DNA of 64,000 nt from Liquorilactobacillus aquaticus DSM 21051 (GTDB taxonomy: Bacteria > Bacillota > Bacilli > Lactobacillales > Lactobacillaceae). Below are positions 1 to 9,802 of the stretch, piece after piece. The notes below the pieces were generated by a model that was not told the origin of the DNA, did not search any database, and was given only the letters and a program-made list of their open reading frames with translations. The stretch covers positions 175,061 to 239,060 of the forward strand of contig NZ_AYZD01000018.1 in the NCBI RefSeq assembly GCF_001436755.1, given 5' to 3'. Made by a program: the position numbers and the translations under genes. Positions within the stretch are counted from its first letter, which is position 1, and every line of letters starts with the position of its first letter.

Positions 1-1230
1 CGCCAACTCTTTAACAGCGTCTTCGTCAAGCACAGGCGGTTCATTAAAGAAAACATCTGCCAAGTCAACGATTTGACCCGTATAAGACATCTGCTGTTTA
101 TACATACTGATTAATTTACGTGCCCATTCAATTGTCTTAGAATCAGGATTTGCCGAAATATGTCCAGCCTTAATCAATTGTTTGAGTGAAGAATCAACGA
201 TACTATCTTCCTTCGCATTCTTCACGTACTGATTATTAACCCATTCGAGTTTCTTTCCATCAAAAGATGCTGGTGAGCGGCTCAAACGTTTAGGATCAAA
301 CATTTTAATAAGCTCTTTTTGGTTGAAAATTTCTTTTTCCCCAACTGGAGACCAGCCAAGCAAGGTAATAAAGTTGAACATTGCATCAGGTAAATAGCCT
401 AGTTCTCTGTATTGTTCAATAAACTGCAGAACACTTTCATCACGTTTACTAAGCTTTTTGCCTGTCTCAGTATTAATGATCAGCGTCATATGCCCAAAAA
501 TTGGTGGTTTCCAACCGAATGCCTCATATACAACCAGTTGCTTTGGCGTATTGGCAATATGATCGTCCCCGCGCAAAACGTGTGTAATCTTCATCAGATG
601 ATCATCGACCACAACTGCAAAATTGTATGTTGGCATTCCATCACGTTTTTGAATAACAAAATCGCCACCGATAGTGTTAGATTCGAAACTGATAGGCCCT
701 TTAACGATATCATCAAATTCGTACGTCTTATCCTTAGGTACTCTGATCCGAACAACTGGCTTTAAGCCCGCTGCTTCAGAAGCATCCTGCTTAGCCTTGA
801 TTTCTTCCACTGTCATACCTTCATATTCATAGACATAACGTGGAGCTTCCCCTCGGGCCTTTTGTTCTTCCCTTTGCTTTATCAATTCTTCTTCAGTCAT
901 ATAGGATTTATATGCGAGTTTTTTGTCCAATAACTCCTGAATAAGTGGAAGATAAATATCTTTACGTTCTGATTGTCGATAAGGTCCGACATCTCCTGGC
1001 TTATCTGGACCTTCATCCCAATCCATCCCTAACCACTTAAGATTCTCTAACTGGCTTCGTTCACCATCAGCAATATTTCTTTTTAAATCGGTATCCTCAA
1101 TTCTGATTACAAAAGTACCGTTGTTATGTCGTGCAAATAAATAATTAAATAATGCCGTCCGAGCATTTCCAATATGAAGGTGTCCAGTCGGACTCGGTGC
1201 ATAGCGCACCCGAATTTTTTCTTCTGCCAA
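1..1230 (-). CDS. gltX: Glutamyl-tRNA synthetase GltX (3' end outside window)
   Basis: Class I aminoacyl-tRNA synthetase that charges tRNA-Glu (and in most Firmicutes also tRNA-Gln, later amidated). The open frame runs from a TTG at 1230 to the window edge, so about 410 residues are visible of the roughly 500 usual for the family. No ATG lies nearby and an AGAAGAGG SD sits 7 bases upstream, so TTG is the likely start. The N-terminus shows [14 protein letters not shown], the class I HIGH signature. A KLSKRDES motif at 435-464 is the KMSKS-loop equivalent. The gene follows radA and yacL in the same direction, a conserved Firmicute arrangement. The C-terminal anticodon-binding part is lost only because the window ends. 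Confidence 0.95.
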   Translation of the reverse strand, partial: MAEEKIRVRYAPSPTGHLHIGNARTALFNYLFARHNNGTFVIRIEDTDLKRNIADGERSQLENLKWLGMDWDEGPDKPGDVGPYRQSERKDIYLPLIQELLDKKLAYKSYMTEEELIKQREEQKARGEAPRYVYEYEGMTVEEIKAKQDASEAAGLKPVVRIRVPKDKTYEFDDIVKGPISFESNTIGGDFVIQKRDGMPTYNFAVVVDDHLMKITHVLRGDDHIANTPKQLVVYEAFGWKPPIFGHMTLIINTETGKKLSKRDESVLQFIEQYRELGYLPDAMFNFITLLGWSPVGEKEIFNQKELIKMFDPKRLSRSPASFDGKKLEWVNNQYVKNAKEDSIVDSSLKQLIKAGHISANPDSKTIEWARKLISMYKQQMSYTGQIVDLADVFFNEPPVLDEDAVKELA

Positions 1231-1346
1231 ATTAGTGCCTCTTCTTTCTCTTCTGAGTTAATTTGCTGTCAAAAGCAGCAACCTATACTTTATTAATTTT
1301 ACAATGAAAAAATAAAAAAATAAACTCTCTATAATAATATTCTTAA

Positions 1347-2462
1347 CTAATTTTTTTCTTTAATCTCTCGCCCTGAATGAGCCGGCTTAGCAAATATCAT
1401 TCTTCCTGCGTCTGTTTGAAGAGCACTTGTGACAATGACTTCTAACGGTTTATTAATATAATAACGCCCATCTTCTACTACTATCATAGTTCCATCATCA
1501 AGATACGCAACTCCTTGCTGACGTTCAGTTCCATTTTTTATAACCGTTACTGTCATCTTCTCGCCTGGGACAACACGAGGTTTCAAAGCTTTAGCTAATG
1601 CATTCACATTTAAAACTTGAACATTTTGAAATTCGCTGACTTTATTCAAGTTGTAATCGTTGGTCACAATGACTGCGTCAAGCAACTTAGCTAATTTAAT
1701 TAATTTACTATCGACTTCCTGTATATCTTCAAAATCGCCTTCATACATCTCTACTGGAACTTTTTTTTCTTCCCGCAATTTATTCAAGATATCCAACCCA
1801 CGCCGTCCGCGAACACGTTTGATACTATCAGCTGAATCTGCAATATATTGTAGTTCATATAATACAAAATTTGGAACCAACAGAGTGCCTTCTATAAACC
1901 CAGTTTTTACCAAATCATAAATTCTGCCATCTATCAAAATATTAGTATCAAGCAACTTTACTCTGTGGAAATTATCCCCAGCCTTTCGGTCGAGAACATT
2001 AGCATTAGTTTGCTGTTTTTCATTCTTACGTCGCGCAAATAAAATTTTTTTGAAATCACCAAGATGATTTTTGCCCACGATGAAACCTAAATAGCCTAAA
2101 ATAACCATCAAAACTATCGGTATGATCGTATTTAAAATGAATAATTGCGAATGCGAGAATAATGTAGAGATCAATACCGCAATAATCAGCCCAACGATGA
2201 CTGACATACTAGTAGAAATTATAATATCAGGACTTTGATGTACCAAACGATTTTCCATTCGCTGAATAAACTTCTCGAGTGGATCTGTAATAAACAGAGA
2301 AACTAAATACATTACTATTACCCCAATAATAATGTTAGTCACAAAATTATTTGCCCAAATATTTTCTTCTATCCCGACAGCAAGCCAGAAAAAAGGCATG
2401 AAGCTGTATCCAGCTCCAACCCCTAATATAGCTAGCACAATTTGTATCATTCTTTTTCGCAT
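1347..2462 (-). CDS. yacL: YacL-type membrane PIN-TRAM protein
   Basis: 371 residues. Four hydrophobic helices (about 5-30, 40-60, 84-104, 110-130) are followed by a cytoplasmic PIN domain that starts with LLDTNILIDGRIYDL (acidic D172, with D178 nearby) and runs to about 290. A C-terminal TRAM-like beta domain follows (about 300-360). PIN domains are Mg-dependent ribonuclease folds and TRAM binds RNA, so a membrane-tethered RNA-processing role is plausible, but I know of no established substrate for YacL. The ATG start has a GAAGGGAG SD. The gene starts 20 bp after the radA stop and is probably co-transcribed with radA and gltX. Confidence 0.9.
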   Translation of the reverse strand: MRKRMIQIVLAILGVGAGYSFMPFFWLAVGIEENIWANNFVTNIIIGVIVMYLVSLFITDPLEKFIQRMENRLVHQSPDIIISTSMSVIVGLIIAVLISTLFSHSQLFILNTIIPIVLMVILGYLGFIVGKNHLGDFKKILFARRKNEKQQTNANVLDRKAGDNFHRVKLLDTNILIDGRIYDLVKTGFIEGTLLVPNFVLYELQYIADSADSIKRVRGRRGLDILNKLREEKKVPVEMYEGDFEDIQEVDSKLIKLAKLLDAVIVTNDYNLNKVSEFQNVQVLNVNALAKALKPRVVPGEKMTVTVIKNGTERQQGVAYLDDGTMIVVEDGRYYINKPLEVIVTSALQTDAGRMIFAKPAHSGREIKEKN

Positions 2463-2482
2463 CGAATTTCTCCCTTCTTTGC

Positions 2483-3853
2483 TTACTTAAAAACGACCCG
2501 TAATGCTTCGCTTAAAGTAGCTACACCTACAACTTCTATCTGCTTAGGCGGTGTCCACCCTGTCAAATTATTTTTAGGCACAATCGCACGTTTAAAACCA
2601 AGTTTGGCGGCCTCTGCAACTCGCTGTTCCACACGATTGACGCGCCTTATCTCGCCAGTTAATCCCAATTCACCTATAAAACAATCAGATGGGTTCGTTT
2701 CAAGATCACGATAACTCGAGGCAATGCTAATTGCGACAGCAAGATCAATAGCAGGTTCATTTAACTTGACTCCACCAGCTGCTTTCAGATATGCATCCTG
2801 GTTTTGTAATAACAGCCCTGCTCTTTTTTCCAGCACAGCCATTATTAAGGAGACACGATTGTGATCTAAACCCGTTGTCGTTCTTTTGGCATTTCCGAAT
2901 GCTGTTGGAGTTACTAAAGCTTGAACCTCAACTAAGATCGGACGAGTTCCTTCTAGTGAAACTACAATTGCAGATCCAGTTGCCCCACGTAAACGTTCTT
3001 CCAGAAAAATCTCAGATGGATTAGCAACCTCTGCTAGACCACCTTCCTTCATTTCAAAGATTCCTATCTCATTTGTGGAACCGAAACGATTCTTGACAGC
3101 ACGTAAAATACGGTAAGTATGATGCAGATCACCTTCAAAATAAAGGACTGTATCAACCATATGCTCCAAGATTTTGGGACCAGCAATCGCTCCACCCTTA
3201 GTTACATGCCCAACTATAAAAATCGAAACACCATTTGTTTTTGCGATCTGTAATAATTCAGCTGTAACTTCTCTTATCTGTGAGACACTTCCAATTGCCG
3301 AAGCCATATCTGCCTCCTGCATAGTCTGGACGGAATCTATCACCACAAAATCAGGCTTCATCTTATCAATATATTGATGAATGCTTGCCATATCTGTCTC
3401 TGGATACAGATAAAACTGCTTGCCGCCAACCTTAAGTCGTTCAGCCCTTAACTTTATCTGCATCGCACTTTCTTCACCCGAAACATAAAGTACTTTGTTC
3501 CCAGTTGCTGCAAGTTGTCCCGATACTTGCAACAGCAATGTTGATTTCCCGATGCCGGGGTCGCCGCCAATCAGAACTAATGAACCGGGTACTACTCCTC
3601 CTCCCAGAACACGATTTAATTCATTAAGACGTGTCTTGACTCGTGGACTTTCTTCCGTGTTAACGTCATCTAATAACTGAGGCTTCACACGCGAGCCGTC
3701 GAAACTAACACGCGCAGCCTTTTTAGAAGTTTGTGGCTGTTCCAATTCTTCAGTCAAAGTATTCCAGGAACTACAATTTGGACAACGACCTAGATAACGT
3801 GGAGAAGAATAACCACAATTTTGACAAACATACTGTGTTTTTGCCTTTGCCAA
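2483..3853 (-). CDS. radA: DNA repair protein RadA
   Basis: 456 residues, full length. RadA is a RecA-like, DnaB-related helicase that drives branch migration during recombinational repair and transformation. An N-terminal four-cysteine zinc finger (C10, C13, C24, C27) is followed by a RecA-type ATPase with Walker [11 protein letters not shown] (about 96-105). The RadA-specific KNRFG motif is near residue 255 and a C-terminal Lon-protease-like domain extends to the end. The start is TTG at 3853 behind GGGAGGACAGAGA. It heads the radA-yacL-gltX group. Confidence 0.97.
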   Translation of the reverse strand: MAKAKTQYVCQNCGYSSPRYLGRCPNCSSWNTLTEELEQPQTSKKAARVSFDGSRVKPQLLDDVNTEESPRVKTRLNELNRVLGGGVVPGSLVLIGGDPGIGKSTLLLQVSGQLAATGNKVLYVSGEESAMQIKLRAERLKVGGKQFYLYPETDMASIHQYIDKMKPDFVVIDSVQTMQEADMASAIGSVSQIREVTAELLQIAKTNGVSIFIVGHVTKGGAIAGPKILEHMVDTVLYFEGDLHHTYRILRAVKNRFGSTNEIGIFEMKEGGLAEVANPSEIFLEERLRGATGSAIVVSLEGTRPILVEVQALVTPTAFGNAKRTTTGLDHNRVSLIMAVLEKRAGLLLQNQDAYLKAAGGVKLNEPAIDLAVAISIASSYRDLETNPSDCFIGELGLTGEIRRVNRVEQRVAEAAKLGFKRAIVPKNNLTGWTPPKQIEVVGVATLSEALRVVFK

Positions 3854-3944
3854 TCTCTGTCCTCCCTTCGATCACAACTTGCTTAAAAAAATAGTAGCAC
3901 AAGTATTTACATAATTTAAAAGTAATGCGATTCTTTAAAAAATT

Positions 3945-4481
3945 TTATTTTCCAGATGACCCGAATCCACCTTCACGTTCCGCTAAGGGTTTGCTCTCAG
4001 CCTCTGCTAATAGAAATGGCATAAATATTCCTTGACCAATCCGTTCGCCTTTCTTAATAACAAGGTCTTTCACACCAAAATTTAAAAGCTGGAAAAAGAT
4101 TTCCCCCTCGTTACTCTCATTATTATAATAATCAGCATCAACAATTCCTACACCGTTTGGTAAGATCAAGTTGCGTTTTAGTGGATTACTTGACCGGTTA
4201 GCCAGTAGAAGAAATTCATTAGGCTGCATATACGCTTTGACGCCTGTAGGAACCAAAAAAGGCTTTAATTCCCTTTGAGCTTTTATATAATCTTCAGAAG
4301 TTAAATCTTTTTGATGGAATCGATTCCAGATCACTTTAGCAAAGTTCATCTTCCAAATACTTGGCAGCGTGAAGTCCCTTGCCGCACAAAAATCGTATCC
4401 AGCAGCATTCCTCGTTGCCCTTCTTGGAAGAATAACCTCTTCTCCGACATATTTGCTAACTATTTCAAAGCCTCGTTTCAC
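3945..4481 (-). CDS. dut: dUTP diphosphatase (dUTPase)
   Basis: Trimeric-type dUTPase hydrolysing dUTP to dUMP and pyrophosphate, which keeps uracil out of DNA and feeds thymidylate synthesis. Motif 1 AGYDF, motif 2 ANRSS, motif 3 NGVGIVDADYY, motif 4 GERIGQGIF and the C-terminal glycine-rich motif 5 EREGGFGSSGK are all present. About 35 extra residues lie between motifs 1 and 2 compared with the 145-residue minimal enzyme. The frame is open back to 4634, but that region overlaps the divergent GNAT gene and promoter. I favour the GTG at 4481 (first residues MKRGFEIV) with GAGAG eight bases upstream. ATG at 4496 is the alternative. About 178 residues. Confidence 0.9.
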   Translation of the reverse strand: MKRGFEIVSKYVGEEVILPRRATRNAAGYDFCAARDFTLPSIWKMNFAKVIWNRFHQKDLTSEDYIKAQRELKPFLVPTGVKAYMQPNEFLLLANRSSNPLKRNLILPNGVGIVDADYYNNESNEGEIFFQLLNFGVKDLVIKKGERIGQGIFMPFLLAEAESKPLAEREGGFGSSGK

Positions 4482-4573
4482 AATTATCACTCTCATTTCT
4501 CTGATTACTAACTTTAATTCTACCATCAAAACCGACCCAGATATACCGCAAACTATCGAATAATCAGGCGCTA

Positions 4574-4582
4574 TGCTATAAT
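4574..4582 (+). promoter_or_regulatory. Extended -10 promoter element
   Basis: TGCTATAAT is a perfect extended -10 (TG-n-TATAAT) 25 bp before the GNAT start. The matching -35 position is weak, as is common for extended -10 promoters. It probably drives the GNAT-rpiA pair. Confidence 0.6.
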
Positions 4583-4606
4583 TTAATAAAAAATGAGGTG
4601 ATAGAA

Positions 4607-4909
4607 ATGCGTTCTGAATGGACAAGCAATTCATTTAATTACTATATAGAAGAAATACCTGAACCATGTGCACACATTGGCTTCAAACTGATTAACAATG
4701 GACACACCTATGTAGTCGAACACACACTGGTTCCTCCTGAATATCAGGGACGCGGCTTGGCAGGCAAAATCACTAAGGACTTTCTACAGCAAATACGCCA
4801 GAAGAAAGCCAAAGTGTTACCACTTTGCCCCTTTACACGCAATTTTTTTGAGAAGCATTCCGAATATAACGATTTATTAGCTTCTCAAGATGGAGATGAG
4901 TCTAAATGA
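4607..4909 (+). CDS. Small GNAT-fold N-acetyltransferase (YjdJ/Gcn5-like)
   Basis: 100 residues. The acetyl-CoA pyrophosphate-binding loop is visible as [12 protein letters not shown], and [12 protein letters not shown] near the C-terminus is typical of the short single-domain bacterial GNAT group that resembles E. coli YjdJ. The acceptor substrate is unknown. I place the start at the ATG at 4607 because the in-frame GTG at 4598 is itself part of the GAGGTG SD. The stop overlaps the rpiA start by four bases (ATGA), so the two genes are translationally coupled. Confidence 0.85.
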   Translation: MRSEWTSNSFNYYIEEIPEPCAHIGFKLINNGHTYVVEHTLVPPEYQGRGLAGKITKDFLQQIRQKKAKVLPLCPFTRNFFEKHSEYNDLLASQDGDESK

Positions 4910-5598
4910 AAATGATGAGTCAAGATGAATTAAAAAAAATAGTTGGTGAAAAAGCCGTTGATTGGATCAAAGATGGTATGACGGTTGGTTTAGGGACAGG
5001 TTCCACCGTAAAATACATGGTTGAGGCACTCGCAAAACGCATTCAAAGTGAACATTTGAATATTACTGGAGTCGTGACATCTGATGCAACTGCAAAACAA
5101 GCTAGAGCCCTAAACATTCCGCTTAAGTCCGTTGATGACGTTGATATGATCGACCTGACTATTGATGGTGCAGACGAAATCAGCTCTGATTTTCAAGGTA
5201 TTAAGGGCGGCGGTGCAGCTCTTTTATTTGAAAAAATCGTTGCTTCGAATTCACGCAAAAATCTTTGGATAGTCGATCAAAGTAAAATGTCTGAAAAATT
5301 AGGTAAATTTCCTCTGCCTGTCGAAGTAATTCCTTATGGCAGCAAAAAGTTATTTTCGAAATTTTCGAAAAAGGGCTATGCACCGACTTTTCGACACGAT
5401 GATACTGGTCAGCTAAAGTACACTGATTCTAATAACTTGATAATTGATCTGCATCTGAAAGAAATTACCCATCCACATGATTTAGCTGCTTATTTAGCTG
5501 AACAAGTCGGTGTTGTCGAGCACGGTCTCTTCTTAGATTTAGTTAACACAGTTATTGTTGGCTATCCTGACGGTCCCAAAGTTTTGGAAGCCCGCTAA
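4906..5598 (+). CDS. rpiA: Ribose-5-phosphate isomerase A
   Basis: 230 residues. Interconverts ribose 5-phosphate and ribulose 5-phosphate in the pentose phosphate pathway. The phosphate-binding GLGTGST (residues 28-34), the active-site DGADEI (about 87-92) and [11 protein letters not shown] (about 100-110) are intact. Start ATG at 4906 overlaps the GNAT stop by four bases, with GGAGATGAG just upstream. No clear terminator follows, but a promoter for pepC lies in the downstream gap. Confidence 0.96.
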   Translation: MKMMSQDELKKIVGEKAVDWIKDGMTVGLGTGSTVKYMVEALAKRIQSEHLNITGVVTSDATAKQARALNIPLKSVDDVDMIDLTIDGADEISSDFQGIKGGGAALLFEKIVASNSRKNLWIVDQSKMSEKLGKFPLPVEVIPYGSKKLFSKFSKKGYAPTFRHDDTGQLKYTDSNNLIIDLHLKEITHPHDLAAYLAEQVGVVEHGLFLDLVNTVIVGYPDGPKVLEAR

Positions 5599-5627
5599 GC
5601 TTACGCGTAGCATTAAAACAATTCGGT

Positions 5628-5655
5628 TTACGCATAATCTTATTTAGCATATAAT
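5628..5655 (+). promoter_or_regulatory. pepC promoter
   Basis: TTTACG (5628-5633) and TATAAT (5650-5655) are separated by 16 bp, 34 bp before the pepC start. The -10 is perfect, the -35 is weak. Confidence 0.55.
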
Positions 5656-5689
5656 AATACTATTATTGTTAAAAAGGAGAGTGACTCTG

Positions 5690-7024
5690 TTGACTAAAGC
5701 TATCGATACAACTCAGTTAACTAAATTTAAAAATTCATTAAAGAATCGTCCAAATCATGAAGTAATCGAGCGTGCTGTAACTAAAAATGGTATTTTGGCT
5801 ACTTCTGCGGATTATCGTTCTGAAGTTAAAATGGATCCGGTTTTCTCAATTGATTTAGATACGGGAGATGTAGCTAATCAAAAACAATCAGGTCGTTGCT
5901 GGATGTTTGCCGCTCTAAATACAATGCGTCATGATATAAAAAACAAGTTCAAGGTTCCAAAAGATTTTGAACTTTCTCAAAATTATACGTATTTCTGGGA
6001 TAAACTCGAAAAAGCAAATTATTTCTATGAAAATGTCCTTAAAACCGCAGACTTGCCGACTTCTGATCGTAAAGTCAGTTGGTTGATGACCACACCTCAA
6101 CAAGATGGTGGGCAATGGGATATGATCGTAGCTATCATTCAAAAATATGGAGTTGTTCCACAATCAGCAATGCCTGAGACCTATAATTCTTCAAAATCAA
6201 ACGAATTTAACAGCACTTTTAATTTAAAGCTACGTAAAGATGCTGTTAAACTTCGTCAGCTGGTTGCAAAACATGCTTCTGACGTACAGATTGAAGCGGA
6301 AAAAAATAAAATGCTTGATGATGCTTATCGGATGTTGGCTTATAGTTTTGGTGAACCACCAGTTAAATTTGATTTTGCTTATCGTGATGCAGAAAAAGCT
6401 TATCATCTTGATCGTAACTTAACTCCTCAGACCTTCTTTGAAAAATATGTTGGGTGGAATCTTGATGATTATGTTTCAATAATCAACGGACCAACTCAAG
6501 ATAAGCCTTACAACCACATGTATACTGTTGATATGCTCGGAAATGTCGTCTCTGGTAGGCAGATACGTCATTTGAATGTCGATATGAAAACATTCCGACA
6601 GGTTGCTGTTGATCAGCTCAAAGCTGGTGAAAGTGTCTGGTTTGGTTGTGATGTCGGCCAAGAATCAGATCGTCAAAAAGGTATTATGGACACCAAGCTC
6701 TATCATAAAGATGAGTTGTTTGATGTTGATCTAGGTATGTCTAAAGCTGAACGACTTGACTATGGTGAAAGTTTAATGACACATGCGATGGTTCTCACTG
6801 GCGTTGACTTAGTTGACAATCAACCAACAAAATGGAAAGTTGAAAATTCATGGGGAAAGAAAGTTGGTACTAATGGTTTCTTCGTGATGAGCAATGATTG
6901 GATGAATGAATTCTGTTATCAAGTCGTTGTAAATAAAAAGTATCTTCCTACTGCCTTGCAGGATGTCTTGAAAGAAGAACCAAAAGTCCTTTCTCCATGG
7001 GATCCAATGGGATCATTAGCTTAA
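5690..7024 (+). CDS. pepC: Aminopeptidase C (bleomycin hydrolase family, C1B)
   Basis: 444 residues from the TTG at 5690 (first residues MTKAIDTT), with AAAGGAG ten bases upstream. The frame is open back to 5666 but that stretch contains the SD. This is a cytoplasmic papain-fold aminopeptidase that trims peptides imported from milk or plant protein and is widespread in lactobacilli. Catalytic residues are visible: Cys in NQKQSGRCWMF (C70), His in THAMVLTG and Asn in ENSWG. The length matches the family (about 443-449). It has its own promoter and a strong terminator at 7062. Confidence 0.96.
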   Translation: MTKAIDTTQLTKFKNSLKNRPNHEVIERAVTKNGILATSADYRSEVKMDPVFSIDLDTGDVANQKQSGRCWMFAALNTMRHDIKNKFKVPKDFELSQNYTYFWDKLEKANYFYENVLKTADLPTSDRKVSWLMTTPQQDGGQWDMIVAIIQKYGVVPQSAMPETYNSSKSNEFNSTFNLKLRKDAVKLRQLVAKHASDVQIEAEKNKMLDDAYRMLAYSFGEPPVKFDFAYRDAEKAYHLDRNLTPQTFFEKYVGWNLDDYVSIINGPTQDKPYNHMYTVDMLGNVVSGRQIRHLNVDMKTFRQVAVDQLKAGESVWFGCDVGQESDRQKGIMDTKLYHKDELFDVDLGMSKAERLDYGESLMTHAMVLTGVDLVDNQPTKWKVENSWGKKVGTNGFFVMSNDWMNEFCYQVVVNKKYLPTALQDVLKEEPKVLSPWDPMGSLA

Positions 7025-7061
7025 AAGTTTGACTTTAGACAATAAATTTGCTTGTAAAATA

Positions 7062-7110
7062 GGCTCAGCCGCTGGTTGGATTGAAAACAATCAGCGGCTG
7101 AGCCTTTTAT
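7062..7110 (+). terminator. Rho-independent terminator of pepC
   Basis: A 13-bp perfect arm (7062-7074 with 7092-7104) extended by an inner GATTG/CAATC stem, followed by TTTTAT. Confidence 0.9.
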
Positions 7111-7149
7111 ATAGAGCGTTAATTATTTAAAACTCTTCAACTGCTTAAT

Positions 7150-7193
7150 CATAAAAAAAAATCGAAACAAATCTACTGAACCTAGTTTTGATT
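7150..7193 (-). terminator. Probable terminator of the phosphoglycerate mutase gene
   Basis: On the minus strand an imperfect stem (7185-7193 with 7160-7168) is followed by an uninterrupted run of T over about 7153-7160. It sits 75 bp after the stop codon. The stem is short, so this is tentative. Confidence 0.45.
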
Positions 7194-7266
7194 TTGTTAT
7201 AAATACTTCAATCATACACTTGCAGTTAAAAATATATGATCTGTGTTTCCCGATCATCATTCTGAA

Positions 7267-7938
7267 CTATAAAGTTCTTTTACTCGTAACTCTCAGTTTA
7301 TGATCTAGTTCATAAACTATTGGAACGGCATTCTCAACTTCTACTCCATCAATTTTTTCATCACTAATTTCTTCAATATACTTGATCAGTGCTCGCAATG
7401 TGCTACCGTGCGCAACAACTAGTTGATTTTCCCCATGAAGCAGCTGTGGAGCAATATTATCCAGCCAATAGGGTATAATCCGTTCAGAGGCCATTTTCAA
7501 ACTTTCACCTAGCGGGAGTATATCATTTGAGTATCTATCATAACGGCGATCATAATCTGGATGATCCATTAATGGTGGGATCGCATCATAACTCCGGCGC
7601 CACAAAGCCACTTGATGTTTTCCATATATTTGACGCGATAAATCCTTGTTGATACCTCGCAAAGCTCCATAATGACGCTCATTCAAACGCCAATTTTTTC
7701 GAATTGGAACAGCTGTCTGACTTATCGTCGACAGCACTATGTTGGCTGTTTTAATTGCACGCACTAAAAATGATGTATGAACAGTTGAAAAAAATATTTT
7801 TTCTTTTTTAAGGAGTTCTCCAGCTTTCTTTGCCTCTTTCGCACCTTCTTCAGTCAGCAATGAATCTGTCCACCCAGTATAAGTATTAGTCTGATTAGCC
7901 TGACTTTGCCCATGACGCAGTAATACTAATTTAACCAA
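7267..7938 (-). CDS. gpmA: 2,3-bisphosphoglycerate-dependent phosphoglycerate mutase family protein
   Basis: 223 residues of the histidine phosphatase superfamily. The phosphohistidine motif LLRHGQS (H9), the NERHYG motif and the second catalytic His in [12 protein letters not shown] are present. RHYGAL and the overall length place it with GpmA-type glycolytic mutases rather than broad-specificity phosphatases. Lactobacilli often carry several such paralogues, so it may not be the main glycolytic enzyme. The start is TTG at 7938 behind AAGGAAGGG. It stands alone with a weak terminator downstream. Confidence 0.8.
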   Translation of the reverse strand: MVKLVLLRHGQSQANQTNTYTGWTDSLLTEEGAKEAKKAGELLKKEKIFFSTVHTSFLVRAIKTANIVLSTISQTAVPIRKNWRLNERHYGALRGINKDLSRQIYGKHQVALWRRSYDAIPPLMDHPDYDRRYDRYSNDILPLGESLKMASERIIPYWLDNIAPQLLHGENQLVVAHGSTLRALIKYIEEISDEKIDGVEVENAVPIVYELDHKLRVTSKRTL

Positions 7939-8030
7939 TTCGCTCGCCCTTCCTTTTTATTAAGGTTTACCCCATATCATACCAAATTTTGAACCAGCAT
8001 AAAAGCTACATCCATTTATACTAAGTTATT

Positions 8031-8062
8031 ATAAAAAACAGCTCTCATAATTCGAAAGCTGT
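8031..8062 (-). terminator. Terminator of the NlpC/P60 gene
   Basis: Minus-strand ACAGCTTTC pairs with GAGAGCTGT (one wobble) around a 7-base loop, followed by TTTTTTAT. Confidence 0.8.
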
Positions 8063-8097
8063 CCAAAATTATTATTTAATTAACATTATTTAACGCG

Positions 8098-9333
8098 CTA
8101 CTTCAAACGTCCTGCAAAAGATGGTGTGAAAGTTGAGATGCTTCCAACTTTAACATTTTGCCCTGTCTGAGGAGCATGAACATACTGACCGCCACCAATA
8201 TAGATAGCTACGTGATAGCTGCTTCCCTTTGAACCCCAGAAAAGCAAGTCCCCCGGCTGTGCCTGCGAAACAGATTCATAAGAGACATAGCCCTCTTGTG
8301 CAGCCGTATTATGAGGTAAAGATACTCCAAATTTGCCGTAGACATAAGCAGTTAATCCTGAACAATCCATTCCCGAGAGCGATGCACCACCCCAAACATA
8401 TGGAATACCCATTCTTGTCAAGGACAAAGCAGCAGAAACTGCTGATCCTGTATCTACACTAGAAGAACTTGGTACACTAGAAGAGGTTGAACTGCTACTA
8501 GAAGCTGCGTTATTAGCCTCACTGTTGGTGCTATTGTTAACACTAGTCGTAGTTTTGTTATTATTATTGTTGTTCGATAAATTAGTTACATTTGCCGCTT
8601 TGTTACCACTGGAAGAAGCAGCCACAACATTCGTTAGATTTTCTGTTTTATTCGTAACATCGGTCGCAGCTTTATTAGCAGTTGCCAAAGCTTTAACAGC
8701 AACTGTTGAGTCTTTAGTTGTCTTAACAGTGGTGGCTGCCTTTTTAGCTGCTGCTAAAGCATTTTCTGCTTTTTTCTTATCGGCATCTTCTTTTGCTTTC
8801 TTAACTTGCAGCTCCGTTTTTTGAACTGCTAAGTCAGCCATATCTGACTGTAATTTTGTATTAACTTTCTTTTGCTGAGTTGCAGCAAGATCTATGCTTT
8901 CTTTATCGGCAGCAACTTTTAATTTATCTTTCTTTTGATCTGATAGTGTTTGATTGTTGGCATGAACCATGGTTGCGACTGTAGTGACACGATCTACAGC
9001 ATCACTAAGGCTATTTGAATCAGTTACAAATTGGATAACAGAACTTGTGTCATTAAGTTGCGCTGAACGTGCTTGCTTAGCCAAGTGTGCTTTACGCGCA
9101 TCGATATTTTTGTTCAAAGACTGGATTTCTTGAGCATCAACAGTCTGCTTTTCTTGAAGCTTCGATATTTTTTTTTGACCATCCGAGATCAAAGATTGTG
9201 TTTGATCAATCTTTTGATTCACATCACTTATTTTACTAGACGTATCTGAAGCTGAAACCCCCGTTTTTAAACCGAAAATAACTAACGCTGTTACCATTGC
9301 AGTTGTAACCCTTACCAAATTATTTTTCCCCAT
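8098..9333 (-). CDS. Secreted NlpC/P60 peptidoglycan endopeptidase with coiled-coil N-terminus
   Basis: 411 residues from the ATG at 9333 (MGKNNLVRV), chosen because AGAGGTG lies 9 bases upstream; the frame is open to 9372. A signal peptide ends near VSAS (about 29). A long heptad-rich coiled coil follows (about 30-200), then a Ser/Asn/Thr-rich linker including a six-Asn run. The C-terminal NlpC/P60 domain has catalytic Cys in DCSGLTAYVYG (C324) and His in SYHVAIYIG (H374). It should cleave stem peptides (gamma-D-Glu to diamino acid) during cell separation. A WalR-type box lies upstream. Confidence 0.92.
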   Translation of the reverse strand: MGKNNLVRVTTAMVTALVIFGLKTGVSASDTSSKISDVNQKIDQTQSLISDGQKKISKLQEKQTVDAQEIQSLNKNIDARKAHLAKQARSAQLNDTSSVIQFVTDSNSLSDAVDRVTTVATMVHANNQTLSDQKKDKLKVAADKESIDLAATQQKKVNTKLQSDMADLAVQKTELQVKKAKEDADKKKAENALAAAKKAATTVKTTKDSTVAVKALATANKAATDVTNKTENLTNVVAASSSGNKAANVTNLSNNNNNNKTTTSVNNSTNSEANNAASSSSSTSSSVPSSSSVDTGSAVSAALSLTRMGIPYVWGGASLSGMDCSGLTAYVYGKFGVSLPHNTAAQEGYVSYESVSQAQPGDLLFWGSKGSSYHVAIYIGGGQYVHAPQTGQNVKVGSISTFTPSFAGRLK

Positions 9334-9423
9334 GAACTTCACACCTCTACCGATCATTAATATTATTAACATTTCCTTAAGTAACCACGCTTATAATATT
9401 ATCATTAAGCGGGGAGTCACAGC

Positions 9424-9440
9424 ATTACATTATATTTACA
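9424..9440 (-). promoter_or_regulatory. WalR (YycF)-type binding box
   Basis: On the minus strand TGTAAA-TATAA-TGTAAT matches the WalR consensus of two TGT(A/T)A(A/T/C) hexamers five bases apart at every position. It lies 91 bp upstream of the NlpC/P60 start, just before a weak -10-like TATTAT (9393-9398). WalRK controls cell-wall hydrolases in Firmicutes, so the site fits the gene. Confidence 0.6.
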
Positions 9441-9684
9441 AAATACCCTTATAATTGCTTTTTTTACTCCTAATATTACATTTATGTTTCTAAAGTTACA
9501 AAGTCGATCTTTTACCGTCATTGCTGACTATATGTGACCCTCTTTTCTTATATTACTCGTTAATATTAATTAAATATTACTTATGTAACCTTAAAGTAAA
9601 CTATAGTTATGTTGTGAGCATATATTTTATTCATTTTTCAAATTTAGACATAGCATGCCTCTTTTCGAAAAATAAGTTATCCAC

Positions 9685-9750
9685 AAAATAAAAAAGCGCT
9701 CTTCATAAAAAGCTGAACAAAATAACAGTTCAGTATTATGGAGAGTGCTT
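9685..9750 (-). terminator. Long hairpin terminator of the EamA gene
   Basis: Outer arms 9694-9708 and 9736-9750 pair over about 15 bp and an inner CTGAAC/GTTCAG stem (9713-9718/9728-9733) extends it. On the minus strand it is followed by TTTTTTATTTT. The rest of the 469-bp gap (9334-9802) is AT-rich; apart from this and the WalR box I see no gene in it. Confidence 0.8.
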
Positions 9751-9802
9751 CTGCAGTCTATAACTGCTCTAAAAAACAAAAAAGCCTAATTGACTAATTC
9801 TA

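Noticed and set aside
412..765. 117-codon plus-strand frame inside gltX
   Set aside because: Antisense to a well-supported synthetase gene; no ribosome binding site.
4482..4634. N-terminal extension of dUTPase
   Set aside because: The extension overlaps the divergent GNAT gene and its promoter and has no family similarity or SD.
8525..8824. 99-codon plus-strand frame in the NlpC/P60 gene
   Set aside because: Antisense to the low-complexity linker and coiled coil; the Leu/Val-rich sequence comes from the complementary repeats.
9694..9750. Miniature inverted-repeat transposable element
   Set aside because: The long inverted repeat is followed by a T-run after the EamA gene and shows no target-site duplication; a terminator explains it.
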